In this document: positions 1 to 12,390 of the stretch, one piece after another
Position numbering within the stretch: the first letter of the stretch is position 1
Layout: the number at the start of each line of letters is the position of its first letter
Assembly (NCBI RefSeq): GCF_905404315.1
Contig: NC_066282.1
Coordinates: forward strand, 10,006,501-10,070,500
DNA: 64,000 bases
Source of the DNA: Leptidea sinapis
Lineage: Eukaryota > Arthropoda > Insecta > Lepidoptera > Pieridae
Direction of reading: 5' to 3'
The notes under the pieces: generated by a model
What the model was told of the DNA's origin: nothing
The model's input: the letters and a program-made list of their open reading frames with translations, nothing else
Databases searched by the model: none
Position numbers and translations under genes: made by a program

Positions 1-798
1 TCGATAAAATGTCGAAAGCTTCCTATACATCTAAATTTAAACTTCAACGTTCGTGGTAAAAGTATGCAGTTTGTCCTTATCGCACCGATTTTTATTTCGC
101 CCACTTAATCCTGACGTTATTGTTGTAAGAATTCCTAAATCTGAAAAGGTCTTAGATAATTTTACCTCTTAACCAACCAAAAGAAGAAAATAAAGCTTGA
201 AAATACATTACAGAGTATGAGCTCAATATAAATTTTCATTTATATTTCTATGAACCCCAAAGAAATATATTGTGCCTAGATTTATCTTATTTATTATGTC
301 GATACATTAAACCGATTCAAGTATTTATATTTTCATCGTTTATATTGGGTGAGTGGGCCTATCATAACTACAATCATAATAACAACCATAGCTACAAACT
401 AGAAATATTCCATTTCCTTGACTTCAATTAATTATTAACTGAAGACAAAATGATTCACAATAAGGTACAAGATGCAAGCAACCTCGGTTTCCAGCATTAA
501 GCACAATTTTGTTGGCGCCGGTATACTAGGGAGTAACCTTATTTTGCTCTTACTGCAAATTAATTAATTCTTATATGCTTACAAGCTATAAACCAGAGTC
601 ATTAAATATTTTAAAGGTTCTGTGTTTGAGATAATCATTAGTAAGCGAGAGTTGTGGATTCAAATTCAACAATTTAAAATTAAAGAAGATTAAGACACTA
701 CTAATCCTGATAGTCCCGTCCCTTGTCCGGCTTTCCGAAACAACAATTCCATTTTCAAAGAACTGAAGATAAAAGAAGGGCTATCGTCTACTGTGCAA
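1..798. other. A+T-rich DNA, no gene seen
   Basis: No coding segment or RNA gene is recognisable. The first ~65 bases resemble 25843-25900 (shared 'cctatacatctaaattta' plus flanks), so the left edge cuts into an interspersed repeat. The rest looks like unannotated intergenic or intronic sequence. Confidence 0.5.
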
Positions 799-1041
799 CT
801 ACGAATTCTGAAGTTCTTTGGTCACATCTCCAGAGGATCGATTGAGTGGTTGATAGTGCAGGGCCAGGTGGAGGGGTAAAGAGCAAAAGGACGCTCATAC
901 ACGCGATGGACGGATTTTATCAAAGCAGTGACCCAGACTACTGTGGTAGAGTGCTCCCGCAATGCTACAAACCGTCAAAAGTGGAGAATCATCGCGCGGG
1001 AGGCAGTGCGACCCAAAACTAAAGAGACCAACGACGACTAA
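799..1041 (+). pseudogene. C-terminal tail of a non-LTR retrotransposon polymerase
   Basis: One reading frame runs from CTA at 799 to TAA at 1039-1041 and is broken only by an in-frame TAA at 877-879. Readable pieces are 'LKFFGHISRGS', 'GRSYTRWTDFIKAV' and 'VVECSRNATNRQKWR', the typical C-terminal tail of lepidopteran endonuclease/reverse-transcriptase polyproteins. The RT domain is absent, so this is a 5'-truncated dead copy. Clade was not assigned. Confidence 0.7.
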
Positions 1042-1185
1042 TGTTGCATCATCTTAGCGACCACTCCGATAAGAGTGACCGATTGAGAGACCGACGCATA
1101 ATTTTTCTTATTCCTTTCTAAGGTTACAGCTTCTTTATAAGAAGCAGGACAACATTTGTCGGGTCAGCTAATATCAATATTTTTT

Positions 1186-1705
1186 ATGGAAGACGAGACA
1201 AACTACCGTACCCGTTACATGATGCTAATTGATCACCGCCGGTGATCACAGGTGCGTTACCCCTTTTAGAAAGGTGTACGCACTTTTTTGAAGATACCCA
1301 TGATATATCTTCCTAGAAACACCGCACAAGGAAGTACCGCACTCATTACAAAGTTTTGTTGTAAGTGGGAGGAAGGCATTCCTTTTTTTGTGTGGTATTC
1401 CACACATCCAGATGGTAGGGATGATATCCTAGTTTCGTAGTTTTTAGTAGAATTCGGCGCAGGAATTAGGTGAAACAGCTAATTGGACTCCCCTTGATAA
1501 ATGCGCTAGAAGAAACCTAATGAAGTGATGTCTGTAGGTATGTAACGCCAAGTTATCTAGCCGTTCACAGAGCACTGGATCCCCGACAGTTCAAGCAGTG
1601 GTATATTACACAGGGTCAAACGCTTTGAGCTGATACTGTGGTACACTGGAGGATAGATGAGAGCAATATTCCATATGTAGCCCGACCTGTGCTAAGTGAC
1701 CGCTA
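1186..1705 (-). mobile_element. family A non-LTR 3' fragment
   Basis: Read on the - strand, this stretch matches the 3' part of the family A element (9655-10060 and the 3' end seen at 12120-12390): 'tacatggaatattgctctcatc', the 'catctggatgtgtgg' block, the 'cggtgtttc' block and the 'gcgtacacctt' block follow in order. Many small indels break the frame. It is a decayed 5'-truncated copy. Confidence 0.75.
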
Positions 1706-3734
1706 GAATATTTCGTATACCTAATAATCTTCAAATAATCCAAAATGTAAAACATCTATCTTTTAAAGTAAACCCGAATTCCAAGTTCCTCTCCTGTGTA
1801 GTTGGACTTAATTTAATTTTCAAAACAAATGTATCCTTGAACGATCTGTTTATGTTTCTTGCTTATATATAGAAGTGACGCACTGTGTTTGTTTGTGTCT
1901 CCTGGTGATACTTGTGTGTCGTTGTTTTCTGTTTTAATGGATTCAATATAAATACAATGATGATTAAAGTGTATCTACATAATTATTTTTAAGACCGATA
2001 TACTGCTTTGCAGCATCCTAAAGTGGACCCTTCTTCGCTTACTGATCCCATATAAATATTTAAGCACTTTATGTACTTTTGGGATACGATAAAAGCACTG
2101 AACTCATGACCCTCACGGCAAAGGGATATATGAATATATGTGGATATATGTCTATGATTTTAAATTACAGTCACATTTGACATTCGACAGGAATTTGAAA
2201 GCTGAATTGAAATCCTTTGTTAGAACTATATAGTCCAGGAAGAATTGGTGCATGAGCACCGATATTGTTTAAACAATTGCAAGGAATTGTTATTTTTCAA
2301 CCGGACAAATTTGTTTTTTTTTGATATATTATGTATTTTTGTTAAAATACAAATAAAAAAGGTCCTAAAACTTTTCGCGATAAAGTTAATATATTTAGAG
2401 ATATAATAATTCTTTAAGGTTCGAAAAATTTCAACTTTGACCCATGAAAAACATATTTAAAAAAAATATAAATAATATTGTTTTTAATTATTTATGCAAT
2501 AGTTAATGATATTATAAATGATTTTAAAAAATCATTGTTTATACCTGTTTATTTGGCACATAAGTATGCGTCTCTTCTATTAACCTTATGAAGAGTGTTT
2601 AAGAAAGCAATGTTATTAATAATTGAACTGCCTACAATATGTTTTCAACAATTTTTATTCGATTTAAGCAACATGGCACCATTTTCTCCGTGACAACATG
2701 CATTTATATCATCAGTAGGGCAATTTGAAGAGGATCGCATAAAAAAATTGAGGTGGAATAGTTTTCGATACTCATTCGTCGATTCCCCCTTAACTAATAG
2801 ACTTATATACATGCTATAGGCTATTTGACAGCCCGATAGTGCGGGATCAATTTTAATTTGTCAATGCTTCCGTTAGCAAGTGGTTTAATGTTCAAAATAC
2901 TAAAAGGCTAATGCTAAGCATCGCTGACTGTTAATGAATCGTCTGTTAATATGAATTTTTTTTGGATTTATGTGATATCTGCATTAAAACATTTTGTAAA
3001 GCCTTATAGTTTATTTGAAATAAGGGTCTATCAGTCAATTAATAGATTCGAGATATTTTATTGTAAGTACGTGGGGAAGGAGAGAGGAGACTAAGGGAGA
3101 GGAGGAGCTTATACTTTACAGATCAACGCTGTCCCCTCTGGCTTAGAATAACTATAAGCTTTAAGGAGTTCTTGTTTTGATATGTTTCTGTTAGCAAATA
3201 CGTAAGTAAATTTGTCTGTAGCAAAAGGACGTGTAAAAAAAGGAGGTCTCCGCGCCGTGATATAAACAAGTAAAACACCCGCTAGTGTGTGTGCTGTTAC
3301 GGGGGATACCAGCTAACACAAATTATCTGCCGTTATTAGTCATAGTATTATATAGCCACATTACTTTTAACTCCGATTTTCTAATCTCTGATAGTCAGAT
3401 TGTTTCCTAAATAAAAAATAAATATCGCTGGCATAGTATGAGTAAATAAAAAAATTTCATTAAAAACAGGTACACCTTGAAAGTAAGGATAGCGGGTTTT
3501 TTGTTTTTGTTTATTTCTGTGTCCATGTCTTGTTTGCTGTATCTTTGTTCTAACTGATATAAAAATGACGTACTAACATTTCTTATTTTTAAGAATACCT
3601 ACAGAAAATTCATTCTTAAATTTGTATGTTTGCCACTGACGTGATATCAAATAAGTTCATTTTTAGAGAACATATAACAATGTGCTTTAAAGTGATTTGG
3701 TTGCTAGGTAAATACACATGTGATGGAAATTTTG
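1706..3734. other. A+T-rich DNA, nothing recognised
   Basis: About 2 kb with no convincing exon, RNA gene or known repeat. A purine-rich run lies at 3070-3110. Short palindromic A+T stretches occur near 2480-2560. No frame longer than about 60 codons is open. Confidence 0.5.
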
Positions 3735-3856
3735 ATAGATTACTGGATCCCCGACAATTCAAGTAGCTCTGCGTTGCACGCCATTTAATGTTTAGAACTG
3801 ATACCGGGATGCACCAGATCAAAGATGAGAACGATACTCGTATTGAAGTAGCGTTC
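3735..3856 (-). mobile_element. short family A fragment
   Basis: On the - strand the order 'ctcatctttgatctggtg', 'tatcagttctaaaca', 'gcgtgcaacgcagagc', 'ttgtcggggatcc' parallels family A at 9670-9755 (end of the RT region), with frameshifts. The overlapping open frames on both strands here are not genes. Confidence 0.6.
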
Positions 3857-4779
3857 CACACCTGTTATCAAATATCACTGCATCTTGAAACAGATAATGA
3901 TTTATCTACACAGAATACCATAACATGGATTACCCAATTTAATTTTTCGGGTAAAGTCCCTGTTTATTTACCGGCCACACTGGATGTGACTGTCCGTCAC
4001 AGACGATGGCAGATGTCATAATGGCGGCTGATCGGCTTATATTAGTGTAAGTGTGTGCGTGGGGCTCTGAATTTACACGTTAACCGGCTTGTTTTGATGC
4101 TTCACTGTTATTAGTTGACATGGAGTCCTTATTTTATTACTCGCACGTGGTCTGTAGTAGTTTCTAACTAGTTTTAGTTGCACCACTACTATTTCAATTC
4201 ATTATCGTTTTCCAGGTGCATTTGCGCCTCAAACATAACAATTAACTAGTTATTTTGATCACAAACGGCTATTAAAACGTTATTAAATCTGTTTCTATGT
4301 CAGAAACTGAACTATGGCCCAGAGTTTATTTATTTACGTAACTCGTAACAACGTGCTCGCAAGAGATTTAGATCGGTTTAGAGTTAAAAGAACCAGTGTG
4401 GTATTTTTATCGGTGACTATAAATCTTATTGTGTGGGCCGGAGAGAAATGTTTTTCGTTTGACTTCTGTTAGTTTACCTACAAACTGAAAATTGTTGCTC
4501 TATATACAATACAGTTGGAGATTTTGTTTCCGATTTTTGAGTGAATTTCAAGATAAATTATATGTTATTGTTTTATATTTGTCACAGGATTAATGAAGAT
4601 TGCTCTTTTACTAGTAAATTTATAGTGTTTTCTTTGAGTTTTGTCATATTAGTGACAAATTATATTACTTTGTAATTATTTGTAGGGATGAATAAATTAA
4701 ATAACGTAGGCATAAAATATAAATAATGTAGGTAGTTTTGAACTTATAATTCTTTAGACGCGTTATGAAAAAAATATAA

Positions 4780-5000
4780 GAGTGAAATTTTAAGATGCGC
4801 GCGCATCACTGTAACACAAAATTATTTTTGTGTTACAGTGATGCGCAGGGTGAAGTTGGTTTCTTAAATTTTCTGACATTTGCGACATTCGTTATTTTTT
4901 TTTGGTATCTTCGTCCATTATTAGGATAGGCAAAGGCTTCAAGCCCGTACAACCGTATTCGTTATTTAATGATTAATTTATTGTCAAAGCTATTGTTGCA
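4780..5000 (+). repeat. interspersed repeat with hairpin, copy 1
   Basis: This matches 20520-20690 read on the other strand: 'agtgaaatt', 'gatgcgcgcgcat', 'ctgtaacacaaaa', 'aattttctgac', 'cgttatt', 'tcgtccatta', 'caagcc..acaaccgtattc' occur in the same order. Copy 1 has an extra inverted segment that makes a long hairpin. The class is unknown. Confidence 0.6.
4801..4846. repeat. perfect 21-bp-stem hairpin
   Basis: Arms 4801-4821 and 4826-4846 are exact reverse complements around a TTAT loop. The left arm starts GCGCATCACTGTAACAC. The related repeat at 20640-20670 has only one arm, so the hairpin arose by inverted duplication in this copy. Confidence 0.9.
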
Positions 5001-6029
5001 AGATTCTTACTATATTGTTCTTCCTATAAACGTAGAATAGCACGAGTAATAAATATTTTTAAGGATTTTTGCTTTGTTAGGCCAAAGAAGTATTACTTCT
5101 TGCGTGTATACATAAGTACAGACACTTTTTTTTTGAAGTGAACGTATATGTTAATGTTAAATATGTATTTTAACAGCGATCGGACCTACGCGTCGCTCAT
5201 TTTACTCTACTGTTGTTGTGTAATCTTTAGCTAAACGAAAAAACCAAATAGTTTATATTATTTACTTTTCCCAACATAAAGCTGTCAGGAATTGGATGTT
5301 ATAAATATTAATGCAAAAAACTTGACTAATTGGAATTGGCGTTATTCCTTATAGCTTAGGTATCCGCTTTCACTTACAATCATAATAATTTTCAGTTAAA
5401 GTGGATTCTTCAGGGAAAACCGCATATTGGAAAAAAACTAAGGCCTGCAGGATATGAAGAAAAAAATTGCATTGTGCATGAACCTCTAAACTGCATATGA
5501 AGTCCTGGTACATGTTGCTAAGATGACACGCGTTTTAAACCGCTAAAGATATTAGTATCACCGCTACTATATTTGTTCTCCTGGTGTCTATGATGTAATG
5601 AGGTTATTCTTTTCAATTTTAATTGAGGCAACGGCCAGGGCTAGTCAAAGGCTATTTTTTGTGCCTGACAATACTGGAACCATCCTCGTACTTATACGAC
5701 ACGTCCGAATTCGTCGCGCTTTAAATGGTGACTGATTTAGTAACTCAATTTAGGACTGTGTGATCAGTAGCTTCTAATGTGTTTTTAAATTTGCTTTTGA
5801 ATTAAGATGACTAAAATCAGTCGAGTGAAATAACCGCATTAAGTCGTGTGCATGACGTGTGAATATATTAACGTATACTCGCGTCATACAAATGACAATC
5901 TCTTCAAATATGATCGCCGGGTACCAAAACACTGAATAATGCTTCCTATCTCATTTTCTACCACGTTAAATGTTTTGAATTTATGTGGCTGTCTCTTTTT
6001 ACCGTCACGCTTTTAATATATATGAAAAA
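5001..6029. other. A+T-rich DNA, nothing recognised
   Basis: No gene, RNA or clearly shared repeat is seen in about 1 kb. Confidence 0.45.
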
Positions 6030-6140
6030 AAATGTCCGACCGGCGTACGTTCACGACAATTCCGCCGGTCGCGGTGGTTAGGGCGACAGACTGAGAAACT
6101 TCCGCACCATGCGTGCCATTCCTAAAATAGCTTCCTTATT
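6030..6140 (-). mobile_element. 3' end of an RLE-type-like LINE
   Basis: This aligns by eye with 37775-37865 in the same orientation (shared 'acaattccgc', 'gcgacaga', 'aacttccgcac', 'aaaatagcttcctt'). That longer copy includes the C-terminal domain of a non-LTR element. Here only the tail is left, followed by a (TTA)n run at about 6138-6152. Confidence 0.55.
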
Positions 6141-6879
6141 ATTATTATTAATGTGATTTTTAAGTTTAGCTTCTTAACAGGGTAAACATTTGAATTTGAA
6201 TTTGATTAGCACCACCATAATATGCTTGAGTTTTTTGATTTTAATAAATTTGTAGAGTAAATAACGAAAGATCTTCGAGGCGATCTTTATAATTTAATTT
6301 AAAGTAATTGTAAAGTGCTACACGTGCTCCACATTAGGAATCATGGCAATGTTTGGTGTAAAAATAAACCCGCTGAGATGACCACAATAAATGAGCTTGA
6401 AAATGAAAATCAATGTATAAAATATAAAGTTAAATAATTTAAGTTCTCTAAACATTGTTTCTTGATGAAAAATATTTTCTCATATTTGAGTATTAAACGA
6501 AGAAAACCCTTAAAAACAGATTTTCATATTTTTTAAAACTTCAAACAAATGTTGTTTGTAGTTTTACGGTACCATATCAAATGAAATCAAATCAAATTTA
6601 AAATTACTAGACTTGAATAAATTATTATTAATATTACTTAGCAATAGTTTTATGATATTATATACATAATATGATAATTGTTTATGTCGGCCTAATGTTT
6701 CAATTAATTGCATGTTATTTATCTATATATTATATACATTAAATGAAAATGGTCTTTGTTTGAGGGTCAATCACGCCTAAACCAATGATCGTGTCGACAT
6801 GAAACTATCACCATTCGATGCGAAATTTATCTTAGATTGTTTATGGCAACTTATTTTTTGAATACGAAGAAGTGGGAGA
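6141..6879. other. A+T-rich DNA upstream of the family A element
   Basis: No exon or defined repeat is recognised. The exact 5' boundary of the following element could not be set. Base composition changes to G+C-rich near 6880. Confidence 0.4.
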
Positions 6880-9800
6880 GTCACGCAGCCGTCTTTTGAC
6901 GTCAGCACAATCGGGCCAGACTCGTCCGGGTTAATTACCACACTCGCACAGAATACCGGCGTGAAGTAGCGGCCTAGTGCCGCTATGTTTCGCATAGGTT
7001 AGTGTCGAGGACCGGAAGCCATTCCCCCCCCATCCCCAACAAAGATTATGAAAGCGGTCCCTAAAGAGATAGTACCCCAGGAGGGTACCGGCTCTACCAG
7101 AGTCGGAGAATCCCTCCCCGAGCACTCTAGCTCGGGCTGCCCTTCGTATTCTGGGGAGGGCACAGTACCGCGCATGACCAAGGACAAACGAGGCAGTAAC
7201 ACCACGGCACCCCGCTCCACACTCAACGTGGACTTTTGCAATATCAGGGGAATTCACTCTAACTTAAACGCCGTCCACCACCACCTTAAGATGGCTAAGC
7301 CGGCCTTGTGTTTCCTTACGGAGACGCAGATATCTCGACCTAGCGATACGTCATATTTAACGTACCCCGGGTACAAAATTGAGCACAATTTTTTGCCTCA
7401 TGCCGGGGTATGTGTGTACGTTAGGGAGGATATCTGCTGTCGCCGTCTCGGCAATTTTGAGGGTAGGGACCTGTCCACTCTCTGGCTCCACGTAGATTTA
7501 GAGGACCGCGTCCGCATCTATGCGTGTGTCTACAGGTCCCATAGTGGTAACGCAGAAACCGATCATCTCATGGGCTGCGTTCAAGCGGCAATTGACGACG
7601 TGCTTGCACAGATCCCCTCCGCTGAAATCGTAGTCTTGGATGATTTCAACGGGCACAATGCCGCATGGCTTGGATCACGTACCACAGACTACGCAGGGCG
7701 ATCTGTGCATAATTTTGCATTGGCATACGCTCTGTCCCAATTGGTTGAGTCGCCAACGCGGCTCCCGAGTGTGGATAGCCACATGCCGTCCTTATTAGAT
7801 CTTCTGCTGACTACACATCCCGATGGTTACCAGGTCATTGTCGACGCCCCTCTCGGAACGTCCGACCATTGCCTGGTCAGGAGTGTAGTGCCTATACGAC
7901 GCCCACGTCGCAGACCACCAGCGACCCGCCGCGTTTGGCACTACAAGTCAGCAGATTGGGATAGGATGCGTTCCTTTTTTGCATCCTACCCTTGGGGCAA
8001 GGTTTGTTTCCCTTCGGATGATCCTAGTGCCTGCGCCGTTGCAGTAGCCGATGTGATACTACAGGGCATGGATATTTTTATACCAAGCTCTGTAGTACCG
8101 ATCGGTGGCAGATCACAGCCCTGGTTCGATGCGTCAGTTAAAGCAGCATCTGACTGCAAAAAACAGGCGTATCGAACTTGGGTTGCGGCGCTGGGCACAA
8201 AGGATCCGAACTGCATAGTTCTTAAGAGGAAATACAACCGTGCTTGAAGATTTTTTAAGTGGCAAATCGCCCGTGCAAAGTCAAAACACGTCGTCAAAAT
8301 CGGCGAGCAGCTTTCCAGTTACCCGATCGGAACACGCAAGTTCTGGTCGTTGTTGAAAGCTGCTCTTGGTAACTTCAGCCAGCCGTCCATGCCGCCGTTG
8401 CACATGAGGAATGACACCCTGGCCCATACGGCAAAAGAGAAAGCCGATCTCCTGTGCGCTCTTTTCGCCTCCAACTCGACTCTTGACGACAACGGAAAAA
8501 CACCGCCGACCATCCCGCGGTGTCAGAGCTCTATGCCTGAAGTACAGTTCATACAGAAAACTGTTAGGCGAGCTCTGTTTTCGTTGGACGTCAGGAAGTC
8601 GAGCGGGCCGGATGGCATTTCTCCAATCGTGCTTAGAACGTGTGCCCCTGAGTTGACGCCGGTGCTAACGCGTTTATTCCGGCACTCTTATTCCAAAGGC
8701 GTAGTCCCTGACTCATGGAAGTCAGCCCTTGTCCATCCGATCCAAAAAAAAGGAGACAGTTCGGATCCGGCAAACTACAGGCCTATTGCTATTACCTCCC
8801 TGCTCTCCAAAATCATGGAGAGCATAATTAGCCGTCAGCTCTTGGTATACCTAGAGGGTCACCAGTTGATCAACGACCGACAATACGGGTTTCGCCATGG
8901 TCGGTCGGCAGGTGATCTTCTGGTATACCTAACACATAGATGGGCTGCGGCTATTGAAAGCAAGGGGGAAGGCCTGGCAGTTAGCCTGGATATAGCGAAG
9001 GCCTTTGATCGTGTATGGCATAAGGCGCTCCTCTCTAAACTTCCATCATTTGGGCTTCCCGAGAGCTTGTGCAAGTGGACCTCCAGCTTCCTCACTGGGC
9101 GCAGCATACAGGTCGTTGTCGACGGACAATGCTCGAACCCGAAGCCCGTGAATGCTGGAGTGCCCCAAGGCTGTGTGCTATCTCCTACGCTGTTTCTTCT
9201 GCATATCAATGATATGTTGGACACCTCCAACATTCATTGCTATGCAGATGACAGCACTGGTGATGCCGTATACACTGGCCATGCACGTCTCTCTCGGGAA
9301 ATCGTCGACCAGTGCCGGGAGAAACTTGTGTCTTCTATCGAGTCCTCTCTTGAGAAGGTTGCGGAATGGGGTAAATTGAACCTTGTCCAATTTAACCCCC
9401 CGAAGACTCAAGTTTGCGCGTTTACCACTAAAAAAACCCCATTTGTCGCATCACCGCTCTTCGACAACACTTCCCTAAAAGCCTCGCCTAGTATCGGAAT
9501 ACTGGGTCTCGAAATCTCGAGCGATTGCCAATTCCGTGGCCATCTGGAGGGCAAAGCCAAATTGGCTTCAAAGAAACTGGGCGTCATTAATAGAGCACGG
9601 CAATACTTCAAGCCAGCCCACATTCTAGCGCTGTACAAAGCGCAGGTCCGGCCACACATGGAGTATTGCTGTCATCTCTGGTCTGGCGCACCCCAGTATC
9701 AGCTCGATCCATTTGACCGCGTGCAACGCAGAGCAGCGCGAATTGTCGGGGACCCAGTACTCTGTGAACGGCTGGATCACTTGGCGTTGCGTAGAGACGT

Positions 9801-10085
9801 CGCTTCATTGTGTGTCTTCTACCGCATTTATCACGGGGAGTGCTCCGAAGAGCTGTTTTACCTAATTGCCGCCGAATTCTACCTTCGCACGACACGCCAC
9901 AAGTTAGGATATCATCCTCACCATCTGGATGTGTGGCGGTCCTCCACAGTGCGGTTTACAAGGAGCTTTCTTCCACGTACTACAAAGCTGTTGAATGAAC
10001 TTCCTTGTGCGGTGTTTCCGGGACGATACGACATGGGTACCTTCAAAAAAAGCGCGTACACCTTCAAAACGGCTATTTGTTGGAC
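6880..10085 (+). mobile_element. near full-length family A non-LTR retrotransposon
   Basis: A G+C-rich block breaks sharply from its A+T-rich surroundings. It has a 5' leader, an endonuclease region (7048-8247) and a reverse transcriptase region (8248-10085) in one frame with a single nonsense codon. Several similar copies occur in the window: 11416-12390 (+), 43192-43510 (+), 55605-55890 (+), 18975-19285 (-) and others. They show the normal 3' end, which is missing here: at about 10075 this copy leaves the family sequence. Layout fits the I/R1/jockey superfamily with an apurinic-type endonuclease; I cannot fix the clade. The single stop suggests a fairly recent insertion. Confidence 0.85.
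7048..8247 (+). pseudogene. family A endonuclease region (ORF2 N-terminal part)
   Basis: This encodes an apurinic-type endonuclease (EEP fold), which nicks the target DNA for target-primed reverse transcription. Visible motifs in order are 'CNIRGI.SN', 'TETQI', 'VVLDDFNGHN..WLGS' (the usual G of GDFN is D here) and 'GTSDHCLV'. The frame ends at TGA 8245-8247. It continues in the same frame into the RT, with 'RFFKWQIARAKS' directly after the stop, so TGA looks like a CGA-to-TGA change rather than a true end. The ATG at 7048 is only the first in-frame Met. The true protein start could be elsewhere. Confidence 0.8.
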
Positions 10086-10140
10086 TGGTTTTATAGCACA
10101 AAGCGGAGAAAAATTTGTTACAAGCTCGCTTAGCGTGTAG
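8248..10140 (+). pseudogene. family A reverse transcriptase region (ORF2 C-terminal part)
   Basis: This encodes the RNA-dependent DNA polymerase of the element. The first Met after the stop is at 8350, but the protein logically continues from 7048. Motifs are 'SSGPDGISP', 'HPIQKKGDSSDPANYRPI', 'YGFRHGRSAGDLL', 'LDIAKAFDRVWH', 'NAGVPQGCVLSPTLFLL' and the catalytic 'YADDS' (TAT at 9241). The C-terminal 'LDVWRSSTVRFTRSFLPRT..LLNELP' tail is shared with all family A fragments. The last ~18 codons after 'SAYTF' are not family sequence, so the 3' end was lost or replaced. The catalytic Asp pair is intact. Confidence 0.85.
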
Positions 10141-10404
10141 ATCCATTAAGCGCCTACAAAATTATTGATGGCACAGTGTATATTGTAATATTGAGTTACG
10201 ATTTCATAACCATATCGCTTAATTTAAGATCTTTGATTATTTATTTCATCAATAAAAATATTGGAACGTCATTCAGAGAATGAAAGTTCTATTTTATTAT
10301 GATGGAAATGTTGAAAATAAATGTGAATTTAATCTATGTTTAGTAAAAATCCGCGTAAATATTACAATAATAAGAAAATCTAAACTTATTTATCTTAATA
10401 GAAT

Positions 10405-10880
10405 ATTTTATAGAATTCTTGATAATGTTAAGTGAATTTGCTAGAAATTGTAATAGCGATAATGTTTAAACCAGTAACAAACAACCTTATAATGCCTACT
10501 ACTCGGCTAAGTTGAGTGAGTTAGTCATTTGTGGGGCATTGTATATGCTTTTACAAAAAGATTCCAGATTATATTATTACGAAATTCAAAAGAATTGAAA
10601 AAAAAACTTTTGCCTGGTAAAGGTTACTATAACATAAATGACTTTCTTAATGATACCACTGATTGGGAACTGAGCGACCGCCCATAGGCTATTAAATAAT
10701 AAATTTTATTGTACGATTTTACATTATAACCATATTTTATTTAAAAAAAGCCCGCTGAGTTTTTTGCGCCCGTTCGTCTCAGGTCTGAGGCATACCTTTT
10801 GGAATGGGTGGTAGTTTTTGACTTTCAATAAGTGGTTTTATACCCTTTTTTGAATAAATATATTATAATTTTGAATTTGA
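10405..10880 (+). mobile_element. family B non-LTR 3' end
   Basis: This is colinear with 13578-13838 joined to 17008-17140: 'ttcttgataatgt', 'tgaatttgctagaaa', 'ataatgcc.actactcgg', 'actataac.taaatgactttcttaatgataccactgattggga', 'cataggctattaaat', then 'cgctgagtt.tttgcgcc' and a terminal 'tttgaatttgaa'. The coding remnant reads 'YYNINDFLNDTTDWELSDRP', an RT C-terminus. The copy is 5'-truncated. Family 3' ends also occur at 45942-46300 (-) and 58880-59290 (+). Confidence 0.75.
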
Positions 10881-11415
10881 ATAATACAAATTGTTCATCA
10901 AGGCGAAAATTGTAAGGATTCGTACGAGTATCCTTTTGTGGGCACTAGGCAAAGGTGAGGGCCTCTACGCCCGAGCTGGGGAATTGGAGTTTCTCTGTAG
11001 TACATAGTACTCATACTATATGTACGATGAAATAACAATAATTTTATAACTATAGCTAATAAATTGTAAACACTGGTCATACAATCTGTATGCAGAAAGC
11101 CATCGGAAGTATTTTTGACAGCCAATTAAAAAAAAATTAAAGACTGTCCTATGACGTTCTATACATATAGACAATGCACCTCATAAAGGCACCTGCAAAT
11201 AAATGCCACCATAATAAGCTTCGAATGCTATGTATATACATTTCTGCGCTTACTCCAGTTATTTATAATATTATTGGTCAATAGGCAGCAATGAAAACAT
11301 TTTTTCAGTTTAAGCTGCGTATTTTAAAGTTAGAACCCGATTTGGACAGTGACATCAGTGGAGTAGCAGTTAGGTATTTTGTAAACCCAGACACAGAGTG
11401 CTTACATTGTCTTTA
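10881..11415. other. no feature recognised
   Basis: About 530 bp between two repeat copies. Open frames on the - strand (10898-11125) have no recognisable product. Nothing else is supported. Confidence 0.45.
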
Positions 11416-12390
11416 AGTCCTCCAACATACATTGCTATGCAGACGACAGCACGGGCGATGCCGTATACACGGGCCATGCAGGTCTCTCTAGGGAAATCGT
11501 CGAGCAGTGCCGGGAGAAACTTGTGTCTTCTATCGAGTCCTCTCTTGAAAAGGTCGCGGAATGGGGTAAATTTAACCTAGTCCAATTACCTCTCGGAAGA
11601 CTCAAGTTTGCTCGTTTACCATAAGAAAAACCCATTTGTCGTATCACTGCTCTTCGACAACACTTCTCTTACAGCCTCGCCTAGTATCGGAATCCTGGGT
11701 CTCGAAATCTCGAGTGATTGCCAATTCCGCGGCCATCTGGAGAGGAAAGCCAAATTGGCTTCGAAGAAACTGGGCGTCATAAGTAGAGCACGGCAATACT
11801 TCAAGCCGGCCCACATTCTAGCGCTGTACAAAGCGCAGGTCCGGCCATACATGGAGTATTGCTGTCATTTCTAGTCTGGCGCACCCTAGAGTATCAGCTC
11901 GATCTATTTGACCGCGTGCAACGTAGAGCATATCGAGTTGGACCCAGTGCTATGTGAACGGCTGGATCACTTGGCGTTGCGTAGAGACATCGCTTCATTG
12001 TGTTTCTTCTACCGCATTTATCACGGGGAGTGTTCCGAAGAGCTGTTTCACCTGATTCCTGCTGAACCACCGAATTCCACCTTCGCACGACACGCCACAA
12101 GTTAAGATATTATCCCCACCATCTGGATGTGTGGCAATCCTCCACAGTGCGATTTTGAAGGAACTTTCTTCCACGTACTACAACGCTGTGGAATGAGCTT
12201 CCTTGTGCGGTGTTTCCGGGACGATACGACATAGGTACCTTCAAAATAAGCGCGTACACCTTGCTTGGGGGCCGGAAACGCTCCTGTGATTCCTCTGGTG
12301 TTGCAAGAGAATGTGGGCGGCGGTGATTACTTAACACCAGGTGACCCATACGCTCGTTTGTCCTCCTTTTCCATAAAATAAAAAAAAAGC
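11416..12390 (+). mobile_element. second family A copy, 5'-truncated and frameshifted
   Basis: The sequence starts inside RT at the YADD region ('cattgctatgcagacgaca') and follows 9230-10060 closely. It then continues into the true family 3' end ('ggccggaaacgctcctgtgattcc', 'cgtttgtcctccttttccat', A-rich tail). Several frameshifts and stops (for example TAG at 11873-11875 where copy 1 has TGG) split it into short frames. It supplies the 3' end that the 7-10 kb copy lacks. Confidence 0.85.

Noticed and set aside
3616..4021. Overlapping open frames on both strands
   Set aside because: The region is partly a reversed family A RT fragment with frameshifts. Neither frame has a protein-like pattern of its own.
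6777..7257. Three - strand frames over the family A leader
   Set aside because: They are opposite-strand shadows of a G+C-rich LINE whose + strand coding is clear.
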